From NCBI GenBank assembly GCA_015228925.1, contig JADGCQ010000003.1, positions 1 through 64,000 of the forward strand: a stretch of 64,000 nucleotides of DNA. Reading direction: 5' to 3'. Source of the stretch: Magnetococcales bacterium. Its GTDB lineage: Bacteria > Pseudomonadota > Magnetococcia > Magnetococcales > UBA8363. The translations under genes and the position numbers were made by a program. Positions within the stretch are counted from its first letter, which is position 1. Each line of letters starts with the position of its first letter. Under the pieces are notes generated by a model, which was not told the DNA's origin, did no database searches, and worked only from the letters and a program-made list of their open reading frames with translations. Below are positions 34,437 through 42,132 of the stretch, one piece after another.

Positions 34437-37133
34437 TTAGCCATCCAGATGGCCACTTTGCCCGTCCGTCTGGATGGGGATACGGATGGTAAAAATGACC
34501 CCCTCACCCTGGGAGCTTTGGCAGGTTATGGTCCCCTGCAACAGGTCCGTCACCAGCGTGTGGACGACATGCATCCCCAAACCGCTGTGATCTGTCCCCG
34601 GTTGGGTGGTGAAAAACGGTTCAAAGACCCTTTTAACCACCTCCCGGTCCATCCCTTTGCCATTGTCGCGGTAAACAAAAACCAATTCTCTCGAATCCAT
34701 CGTGATGGTGATGGTAATCCGTTCGCCCTCCTTGTTCTTGAATCCATGAACGATTGAATTCATGACAAAATGGGTCACAATCTGCGAAAACGCACCAGGA
34801 TAGGTGGTGATGGTAAGATCGGGTGGACAGTCGAGTTGGACGGTTTGCCGGGTCTCCTTCAATGCCGGATGCAAATGAAGCAATACCCCCTCCAAATAGC
34901 GCAAAAGGGCGATGGACCGTTTTTCTTGTTGGGTCTGATCCACCGCCGCGACCTGGAAACTTTTGATTAAATCCCAGGCGCACTGGATGTTGGATTGAAT
35001 GATCTGGGTGGACTCTTGGGCAGAAAGGAGAAATGGTTCCAATCCCGCCAGATTCAGAGTGGCACTTTGCCGTTGCTGTTCCAGCGTGTGAATACGCTCG
35101 GTGAGCGACGTGGCCGCAGTAAAACTCATCCCCAGAGGGGTGTTGATCTCATGGGAAATGCTCGCCACCCTATTGCCAAGTGTTGCCATGCGCTCAGAAC
35201 GGACCAATTGTTCTTGATAGTTTTTCATGGCGTTGAGATGATTTTCAAATTCCTGGTTCTGCCGTGCCATTTTATCTTCCAATAATTTTAACTGACAGCG
35301 CAGAGTCTCCTCGCCATGGTGCCGGTGGATCATATTGGCAAGTGCTTGGCCGACAACCAGTAAGAATTCTTCTTCGCGTGGATTGGGGGGGTGCCCTTCG
35401 TCCAGATAAAGTGCCAAAACACCCAATGTCATATGCTCTGAAACCAGGGGAACGACATAATGGTCGTGATCCTCTTTCCCAGGAAAAGTCACCTCATGAT
35501 GGGCATCGTTGGCATTGGCATGTAGAAAACGTTGGGTTTGCGCGGCCCGGCCACACAGACAAAACCCGAGTGGAATGCGCGAGCAACGGGTCAGAATTTC
35601 TGTACTGAGTCCCTGGTGGACATGCAAAACCAAATCCTCGGAAACACAGTCTTTCAAAAAAATCGCCCCCCGACTTTGGTTGACCAGCCAGGAAATGGTG
35701 AGAATTTCACGCAACCCCTTTTGCAGTTGTGTGGAAAGTTCATCATCGGTAAATGCAATGTGGTACAGGTTGGTGATGATTTGCCGATAACGGACCTCTT
35801 GTTTGTGCGCCTGCTGCATTTTCACCCTTTGGCTGATATCGCGAAAGGAGACGACGACTCCGTGTATGTGGTTGTCGTGGAGGATTGGGGTGGCGGTGTA
35901 TTCCACGGGAAAGGAAGAACCATTACGTCGCCAGAAAGTGTCCTGGATCAGGGGGCGGGGTTGACCATCAGTAAGGGTAGCAAGAATGGGGCAGTGTGAT
36001 GAGGGATAATCACTGCCGTCGGCATGGGCGTTGTGGATGATCGCATGGATTGGTTTTCCCATGAGTTCATTGCTTGTCCATCCCAGCATGGATTTCGCTG
36101 CGGGATTGATGAAGGTCAGCCGTTCTTGTCTATCGATGCCATAAACCCCTTCGCCCAGGGATTCCAATAGCAGTTGGTTACGGTGCTGCAAGGCATTCAT
36201 GGTCACTTGGGTCTGGTGAAATGCGTTGGCTTGGTCTTGCAGGGCGATGGATCGTTCCTGAACGGTGCGTTCCAGTTCCTGATAGGATTCATTCATGGAA
36301 TCGATCATTCGGTTGAAAGCCTTGGCCATGTTGCCGAATTCATCATGGGTTTCCTGGGGTAACCGTTCTTTGCGGCGAAAATCATCCCCCATGGTATGCA
36401 TGATGGCGGTCAGGCTGGCAAAGCGGTCGGAAAATAATCTTTTGAATAAGAGGTGGTGCAGACCCGATAGCAGCGAGAACAGTAAGAGGGTGCAGCCGGC
36501 GAGGACAAAATAGCGGGAATTTTGCGCTGCGATTTCAACCCCCATGGGTACGGTGATGATGGTGGCACTCACCACCTCACCGACCGGCCAGTTGAAACCG
36601 CTCTCCTGGCCATAGGTATCGCGTAGGCGGGCTGGAGCGTGATTGGGATCGCCGTGGCAGGGGAGGCATTTCTCCTCCATAATGACGGGATGCGCCATGT
36701 AGAAAAACATGTTCCCTTGAATTTGTTGATAACCTTCCTGAACGGAAAGGGATCTGTTATCGTGAAATTTTTGAATAATATCGGCCTCGAATGGGGTGGC
36801 AAGGTTGGTGGGATTCAGGGGGGTGCGTGCCGGTTGACGATAGCTGTACTCGGGAAATTCCTGGTTGAAACGCTTGAAAATCGCGTTGGTGACAAAAGAA
36901 CTGGATTTCCCTTCTGGAATGTATTCGGGTATCCAATGATCAAGGGCGGGGCGCAGTGTTTTGGTGACATAATCGCGTGAAGCGTCGGCAAACTTGGCCA
37001 GCAGTTTGGTGCGGTGATGGATCTGTTGCTCCATCTGTTTTTTTTCCAGGTGTCCCAGGAGGAGGGCAGTCAACAACAGAATGAAGGCCATGGAAAACGA
37101 TATGGCGAACAAATAACGACTTTTTATGGACAT
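34437..37133 (-). CDS. Sensor histidine kinase with heme-motif DUF3365 sensor
   Basis: An 898-residue membrane-bound kinase. An N-terminal helix (7-27) precedes a periplasmic DUF3365 (Tll0287-like) domain, about 35-205, which contains a CxxCH c-type heme motif (CLPCH, 156-160). A second helix (209-227), HAMP (228-282), PAS (about 325-435) and GAF (about 455-600) domains follow. The dimerisation box has the phospho-accepting H661 in S-H-E-I-N-T-P-L-G, and the HATPase has the N box near 792, DNGKGMD near 823 and GLGM near 851. The short dimerisation box is of the non-orthodox HisKA type. No response regulator is adjacent. The tetraheme/Fe-S pair next to it makes redox sensing plausible. Confidence 0.85.
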   Translation of the reverse strand: MSIKSRYLFAISFSMAFILLLTALLLGHLEKKQMEQQIHHRTKLLAKFADASRDYVTKTLRPALDHWIPEYIPEGKSSSFVTNAIFKRFNQEFPEYSYRQPARTPLNPTNLATPFEADIIQKFHDNRSLSVQEGYQQIQGNMFFYMAHPVIMEEKCLPCHGDPNHAPARLRDTYGQESGFNWPVGEVVSATIITVPMGVEIAAQNSRYFVLAGCTLLLFSLLSGLHHLLFKRLFSDRFASLTAIMHTMGDDFRRKERLPQETHDEFGNMAKAFNRMIDSMNESYQELERTVQERSIALQDQANAFHQTQVTMNALQHRNQLLLESLGEGVYGIDRQERLTFINPAAKSMLGWTSNELMGKPIHAIIHNAHADGSDYPSSHCPILATLTDGQPRPLIQDTFWRRNGSSFPVEYTATPILHDNHIHGVVVSFRDISQRVKMQQAHKQEVRYRQIITNLYHIAFTDDELSTQLQKGLREILTISWLVNQSRGAIFLKDCVSEDLVLHVHQGLSTEILTRCSRIPLGFCLCGRAAQTQRFLHANANDAHHEVTFPGKEDHDHYVVPLVSEHMTLGVLALYLDEGHPPNPREEEFLLVVGQALANMIHRHHGEETLRCQLKLLEDKMARQNQEFENHLNAMKNYQEQLVRSERMATLGNRVASISHEINTPLGMSFTAATSLTERIHTLEQQRQSATLNLAGLEPFLLSAQESTQIIQSNIQCAWDLIKSFQVAAVDQTQQEKRSIALLRYLEGVLLHLHPALKETRQTVQLDCPPDLTITTYPGAFSQIVTHFVMNSIVHGFKNKEGERITITITMDSRELVFVYRDNGKGMDREVVKRVFEPFFTTQPGTDHSGLGMHVVHTLVTDLLQGTITCQSSQGEGVIFTIRIPIQTDGQSGHLDG

Positions 37134-37205
37134 TGGATTTTCTTAAGATGCCTGTGAAAAAATATCGTTACCATGGAAATCATGGATGATCTTAACATGA
37201 TCTCC

Positions 37206-38132
37206 TCATCCGACAAAATACCAGAATGCTGGGGAAGTCCCCATCTCTTCTTTGAGTCGGTAGACGGGTTTGTTTTCGATGAGATAACGAATTTCCGATG
37301 TGGGATCGAGAAGATTGCCAAAGATTCGGGCACCGGTGGGACAGGCTTCAAGACATGCGGGCAATAATCCTTTGCGGGTTCGTTGCAAGCAGAAGGTACA
37401 TTTTTCCATGACGCCGGTGGGGCGTGGGCGATTGCTCAGATAATCGGTGACGGGTTGATAATCGTCTGGGGGGATATGGGGTTGTCCCCAATTGAAATGG
37501 CGGGCACCGTAGGGGCAGGCGATGGCGCAATAGCGGCAACCGATGCACCAATCATAGTCGATGACGACGATGCCATCGGGTTCTTTCCAGGTGGCTTGGA
37601 CGGGGCAGGCTTGCACACACGGTGGGTTATCGCACTGTTGACAGGCGATAGGGAGATAGCGATGGCCCGGTTCGGGAACGGTTGGGGGATTGAAATAAGG
37701 GTCCGCCTGGGTCAGATTGGTGGCGGTTTGGGGCATGGAGAGGACGCGGATATTTTCCAAGGCACCGCCGCGTCCGCAATTATTTTCCCGGACGCACGCT
37801 TCGACGCAGCGGCGTGTCCCTTTGCAGGCGGTCAGGTTCAAGGCTTGGGCAAACTGGACGTTGGGCAAGGGGGGGGTGACGGTACACTGGAGAGCAATCT
37901 TATGGGTCCGTTGCGCCTCGCGTTGAATCCGCGCCAAGGCTTGTTGCACCTCTTCGGGGGACATTCTTTTAAAATGGTTTTGTAACAGGTGATCCAGGGT
38001 GTCGGAAAGGGTTGGGGTATCGATGATCCCCAGGGCGTGTGCGGTCCCGGTGGCGATGGAGGCGGTCGCCCCTGCGGCCAACCCTTTGAGGAGGGTGCGG
38101 CGGGATGGGGATGGGGGTGCATGGTGTTTCAT
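37206..38132 (-). CDS. Tat-exported four-cluster ferredoxin (DsrO/HybA-like)
   Basis: A 308-residue electron-transfer protein with a Tat signal (S-R-R-T-L-L-K-G at residues 10-17), so it is folded with its cofactors before export. Sixteen Cys residues can be placed in four [4Fe-4S] motifs: C103/C109/C113/C119, C164-x2-C167-x4-C172-x3-C176, C196-x2-C199-x2-C202-x3-C206, and C245-x2-C248-x11-C260-x3-C264. This is the layout of the periplasmic Fe-S subunits of DsrO, HybA, NrfC and similar complexes. The gene order is tetraheme cytochrome then ferredoxin, with an ATGA overlap. No membrane quinol subunit (NrfD/DsrP) or molybdopterin catalytic subunit is in the window. Confidence 0.88.
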   Translation of the reverse strand: MKHHAPPSPSRRTLLKGLAAGATASIATGTAHALGIIDTPTLSDTLDHLLQNHFKRMSPEEVQQALARIQREAQRTHKIALQCTVTPPLPNVQFAQALNLTACKGTRRCVEACVRENNCGRGGALENIRVLSMPQTATNLTQADPYFNPPTVPEPGHRYLPIACQQCDNPPCVQACPVQATWKEPDGIVVIDYDWCIGCRYCAIACPYGARHFNWGQPHIPPDDYQPVTDYLSNRPRPTGVMEKCTFCLQRTRKGLLPACLEACPTGARIFGNLLDPTSEIRYLIENKPVYRLKEEMGTSPAFWYFVG

Positions 38133-38671
38133 GGCTGGGTCTCCGGTGTTTTAACGGGGATCAGGGGGTGCCAGGGTTGTTGGGTTCCAGGGGGGGCGGG
38201 TGGGGTGGATGGGGCCAGGGGGAGCCAGGCGGGTTCATGGGGGTTGTGGCAGGTGCTGCACGGGTGAATCTGGCGTTCCCCTTGCCAACGACCGCTACGT
38301 TTTCCGTGGATGCCAAACTGCCAATCGGTCACTTTGCGACCATGGCATTGGGCGCATAGGATGGTGGCTTGAGATAGGGGGATGGTTTGGTCGTGGTGGA
38401 GGGTCAGTTGATAGGGTTCCTGGGGATCATGGCACCGTTCGCACCAGGGTCCGGGCTGGGGCCAATGGGTGAAGTTCATGGTCTCATGCGGTTTGATTAA
38501 GGTACGCGGTGTGAGATCGGGTTGCCGCCAAGCGTGACAGGAGACACATTTGTCGGTCAATTCTGGGCCGGTTAGGGTAAACGGGGGCGGCTTTGGAGCG
38601 GCCCAAACGGGGGATGCCAAAAATATCCCCATGAAGCTTGTCAGGATCACGATTGCCGCATGTGCCGCCAT
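38129..38671 (-). CDS. Periplasmic tetraheme cytochrome c
   Basis: A 180-residue protein with a signal peptide (AAIVILTSFMGIFLASPVWA, cut near residue 24) and four CxxCH heme motifs: CVSCH 42-46, CERCH 77-81, CAQCH 106-110 and CSTCH 138-142. Several extra His residues (such as H62, H69, H92, H93, H122) could serve as distal ligands. The spacing fits small NrfH/cytochrome c3-like or DsrJ-type carriers, but I cannot name one. The C-terminal 35 residues are Pro-rich and unstructured. It overlaps the four-cluster ferredoxin by four bases, so the two proteins are very probably partners. Confidence 0.88.
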   Translation of the reverse strand: MAAHAAIVILTSFMGIFLASPVWAAPKPPPFTLTGPELTDKCVSCHAWRQPDLTPRTLIKPHETMNFTHWPQPGPWCERCHDPQEPYQLTLHHDQTIPLSQATILCAQCHGRKVTDWQFGIHGKRSGRWQGERQIHPCSTCHNPHEPAWLPLAPSTPPAPPGTQQPWHPLIPVKTPETQP

Positions 38672-38774
38672 GGGTCTTTCTCAAAAGGTTGAAGTTCTCG
38701 GGTTGTTTTTGGCATGTTTGGCGTCGAGAATCAATGGGTGGTCACGACCTGGGGGGATTGATCGGGAACCTCCA

Positions 38775-41129
38775 TCATTTTTCTTGTTCATGCTGTCGGG
38801 CTACGACGATCCGTACCGTCTCCAAGGCCGATGTCGGCAGACTCATCCGTAATAACCCCCCGTTGCCATCGGTCTCCCGGGAAATCCGATTCAAGGATCG
38901 CCCCTTGGCGTCAAACGTCTCAATCGTGAAATGCCCCCCCACCGGCACGCGCCACGTCATATCTCCGCGGCCAAATCCCTGGGCCTGAAACTCAAAGGAG
39001 TCCACAGCCCTTTTTACCCCAAAAACCTGCCACCGCCCATCCACCAGATAGGGCACCGAAGCAGGGGGGGAGAGTGCCGGCGTGTCATAAGGGATGATTA
39101 CAATGCGCGGTTCCAGGATCTCCTGATCCAAGGCGACATACAAGCTCCCCTGATAATGTCGTTGGCCGACAACCCCTGAAGATTTCTCCATGTCCACCTG
39201 CAACAGGGTGCCATGATCAAAACGGATGGTCTGTAATTGCCCACGGTTGCGAATCGACCACTCCCCCGGCGAAAGTTTGAAAATTTGTGCCTCGACCGTC
39301 CCCTGGGCAATGGCCGAATAAAAACTTGCCGCAACCGGTGCCAAACTCTGCGATCGGGCATAATCCAGATTCTCCTTCAACGCATTCAAACTCGCCTGCT
39401 TTTCTCCCGAATAAAAATGATAGTAAATATTAAAGGCGACCAATCGCCTGGGCGATTCGGTATTTTTGATGGTATGAATCAAATGTTTGAATCCAAAAAA
39501 TTTCTCTGTCCATAAACTGGTGTAGGTGTTTTCATTGCTCGCTGAGGAATAACACTGCCACTCCTTTCCCACCGTGCGTCCTAATGGTGCTACCCACGCC
39601 ACCGATGGAAATTTGGCATCAAAACGGGTGTCACCACCGTTGATGTTATTCATCCCCGACAAACGCGCCACCCGAATCGCTTGCTCAAAGGGGAGGGTGT
39701 TTCCCGACCATTGTATGAGCTTGACTTTTTTTCCAGAGGGCAACACTTGTTGAATAGTCTGTTTGGCTCCCCGTATTTCGGCATCCAGATTAAATGGTTT
39801 GATGCCGTATGCCCGTGGTGTTTTGTAGTCATTATAACGTTCTCTTTTTGTTTCTTTTTTTTTGTCAGGATCATCCACCCGGGCCGGGATTTGTTTCCAC
39901 AGGGAGGTATCCAGAGAAACCGTTGGCTTTTTTTTCATCAATCCCAAGGCTTCCAACAAGCGATTGGTTGCGCTGAATTCATCTTTTTTGGGATAGTTTT
40001 TAAGGAACGGAACTTCATCCGCTTCCCGATAATCATCAAAAAATGACCAATCCAAGGGATGGCTCAAGGTATGACTGGCCGCCTCAACCTGGGGTGGTGC
40101 CAGGAGTTTTCTAGCGATTTGAATAGTTTTTTTAGAACCATACCAAGCGGGGTCGATATCGCCCACCACAGGCCCGACAGAGACGGGAAGATCGGGATAC
40201 CCTTCGATGGCCTCCTTGAGGATCACTTCGGCGGCAGTCATCTCTTTGTCTTTATAGGGTCGCACCTCGGTCAGATTGCGCAGACCATCACCATCGATAT
40301 GACTATAATAAATCCGTCGATTGGAAAGGGTGCTGGCATCAGGTTTGGGTAGTTCGTCGGTGGCAAAGGAAAGACGAAAAAATGCAAATGGATTGACGAT
40401 CCATTGTACGAATTCATGATCTTCCTCAGGATCGGGTGCGGTGAACAATAAATAATCGGGTGCGGCATAACCACCTCTGGGATTGGTTGCCACAAGGCTG
40501 TTTTCTTGTTGCGTCCCGTTGACGCCACGGACAGATAAATGCAACCGGACATCGGAACTGTTGGGGATCATTTGCGGAAACTCAGGGAGAACTTTGGGTA
40601 GGGGATGTTCAAAACCGATCATTTTGGGATCTTGCTGAACAATTTCCAGATTATGGGTAAAAGAGATCCACTCTTCACTGTACTGAAATCCGAAGGCACG
40701 CCAAAGTTTTTCCAATATTTCAAAAGGTGTTGGTTCCCCTTGATTGTTGGCTGACCATGGGGGATTGCCCAGAACGACCAGACGTTTACCCTGGGTGACA
40801 GCCTGGGTGATCCACTCCGCAAAGGGGATGGGATTGTCCATGCGGTCGGCGATGGTCCAAAGAATAATCCCACGCACGTCGGTCAGGGTGGCGGGATCGG
40901 GGAGGGGGGCGTTAAGATCCAGATAGCGGACCACCAAGCCAAGATGGTTGAGGGGGAGTTCGGCAAATTTATGGGTTTTGCTGAACCAGGGTTCGCCGTT
41001 ATGTTGTTTGGAATCGTAAAAAGAGAGGATGACCCGGGGGACGATGATCCCTGGGGCATCCTCGGCCCGGCCTGGGGGGCTGAGGATCACGATCATCAGC
41101 AGGGTCATGAAAAATAACTTGATTTTCAT
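38775..41129 (-). CDS. PelA-like polysaccharide deacetylase
   Basis: A 784-residue exported protein (signal peptide MKIKLFFMTLLMIVILSPPG) that corresponds to the central and C-terminal parts of PelA from the Pel exopolysaccharide system. After an N-terminal Rossmann-like domain (about 30-260; GLVVRYLDLNAPLPDP), the deacetylase domain shows the metal-binding Asp pair in S-H-I-D-G-D-G near residue 280 and the two His in A-S-H-T-L-S-H-P near 350, then the conserved NNINGGDTRFD near 480. A beta-rich C-terminal domain follows. Its ATG overlaps the stop of the upstream hydrolase gene by four bases. In Pseudomonas the two domains form a single chain. Partial removal of acetyl groups from GalNAc-containing polymer is the inferred role. 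Confidence 0.78.
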   Translation of the reverse strand: MKIKLFFMTLLMIVILSPPGRAEDAPGIIVPRVILSFYDSKQHNGEPWFSKTHKFAELPLNHLGLVVRYLDLNAPLPDPATLTDVRGIILWTIADRMDNPIPFAEWITQAVTQGKRLVVLGNPPWSANNQGEPTPFEILEKLWRAFGFQYSEEWISFTHNLEIVQQDPKMIGFEHPLPKVLPEFPQMIPNSSDVRLHLSVRGVNGTQQENSLVATNPRGGYAAPDYLLFTAPDPEEDHEFVQWIVNPFAFFRLSFATDELPKPDASTLSNRRIYYSHIDGDGLRNLTEVRPYKDKEMTAAEVILKEAIEGYPDLPVSVGPVVGDIDPAWYGSKKTIQIARKLLAPPQVEAASHTLSHPLDWSFFDDYREADEVPFLKNYPKKDEFSATNRLLEALGLMKKKPTVSLDTSLWKQIPARVDDPDKKKETKRERYNDYKTPRAYGIKPFNLDAEIRGAKQTIQQVLPSGKKVKLIQWSGNTLPFEQAIRVARLSGMNNINGGDTRFDAKFPSVAWVAPLGRTVGKEWQCYSSASNENTYTSLWTEKFFGFKHLIHTIKNTESPRRLVAFNIYYHFYSGEKQASLNALKENLDYARSQSLAPVAASFYSAIAQGTVEAQIFKLSPGEWSIRNRGQLQTIRFDHGTLLQVDMEKSSGVVGQRHYQGSLYVALDQEILEPRIVIIPYDTPALSPPASVPYLVDGRWQVFGVKRAVDSFEFQAQGFGRGDMTWRVPVGGHFTIETFDAKGRSLNRISRETDGNGGLLRMSLPTSALETVRIVVARQHEQEK

Positions 41130-41968
41130 GGCTTGTTCTCAAAAACAACCTGATCCAGTTTTTGGGTGGCGACGTAGGGGATGAATCCGTGTTCCCGTTG
41201 TTGGCGATAGATGTTTGTCCGTCCTTTCAGGTCGGCGGGATCCCAATAATCGATGGAATACAGGCCGATGTGTGGGCGGATCTCTTTGTAACGGCGCAGT
41301 TTGGTGGTGATGGCTTCATAGTCGGCATCCGGGGTGAGGATGGCGGTTTGGGTTTTCGGATCGATGGTACTGCGGGTGGATTCGGCCAGAATGTCATCTA
41401 CATCGTAGATCAGGTGATCAAGCAGATCAAAGCCACGGTTGATCATGATGGGAATATCGGGATAATTGCGCCGTATCGCCTTGATCAGGTTGATCCCCCC
41501 CTGGCGCATCCCTTTGTATTTTTTGGGGTCTAAATCTTCCAGGTAGCCGGGATTATCCATCGTATCGATGAACAGACCATGAAACCCTTGTTGCAGGATA
41601 TCGGGGATGAGGGTTTCGATCACCATCTTGGTCCACAGGGGATTTCTGCAATCGACGAAAAAGCTTCCAGGCCAATCTTTGTTCTCAAAAAACAGCAAGT
41701 TCTGCCCCTTGGCATCGGCAAAGTGGTGTCGATGGTCTTCCACCTCTCCCAGGCTGAGGTAACCGAGGATGGTTTTTCCCCGTTCCTTCAGACGTTCCAT
41801 GGGAGGGTGGTAGAGGGTATCGAAGACGATGAGATCGAAGGGTTCAAAGTGGGTCACGGGTGCTTGGTCACTATAATAGATGACGAAGGAGGCACCGCTG
41901 GCTGGGGTTGTGGAGGCGAAAAGGGCCATGATGGGCCACAAAAAAGTTCGGAAAAGGAAATGGCGCAT
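41126..41968 (-). CDS. GH114/TM1410-type glycoside hydrolase (PelA N-terminal domain-like)
   Basis: A 280-residue exported hydrolase with a signal peptide (MRHFLFRTFLWPIMALFAST). The TIM-barrel fold of the GH114/TM1410 (endo-alpha-1,4-polygalactosaminidase-like) family is evident from LGYLSLGEVEDHR, GFHGLFIDTMDNPGYL with the catalytic Asp, IPIMINRGF and ILAESTRS with the second acidic residue. In PelA this domain forms the N-terminus of the same chain as the deacetylase; here it is a separate gene just upstream, with a four-base overlap. The open frame extends another 97 codons upstream without signal-like character, so I use the ATG at 41968 (41977 is an alternative). Confidence 0.78.
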   Translation of the reverse strand: MRHFLFRTFLWPIMALFASTTPASGASFVIYYSDQAPVTHFEPFDLIVFDTLYHPPMERLKERGKTILGYLSLGEVEDHRHHFADAKGQNLLFFENKDWPGSFFVDCRNPLWTKMVIETLIPDILQQGFHGLFIDTMDNPGYLEDLDPKKYKGMRQGGINLIKAIRRNYPDIPIMINRGFDLLDHLIYDVDDILAESTRSTIDPKTQTAILTPDADYEAITTKLRRYKEIRPHIGLYSIDYWDPADLKGRTNIYRQQREHGFIPYVATQKLDQVVFENKP

Positions 41969-42132
41969 GGTATCCATCCAGAAAAATAAACGTTGATGCA
42001 TAGGATGCCTTGTGACAAACCCTGGAGACAAGGGGAGGAACGCTGCCAGGAGATTTTTATATTTTTTATCGCCATTCCATCCGAAAAGATGTTGATGCGC
42101 GGCTTGGTTTTCAGATACTTCGGGAAAATGGT

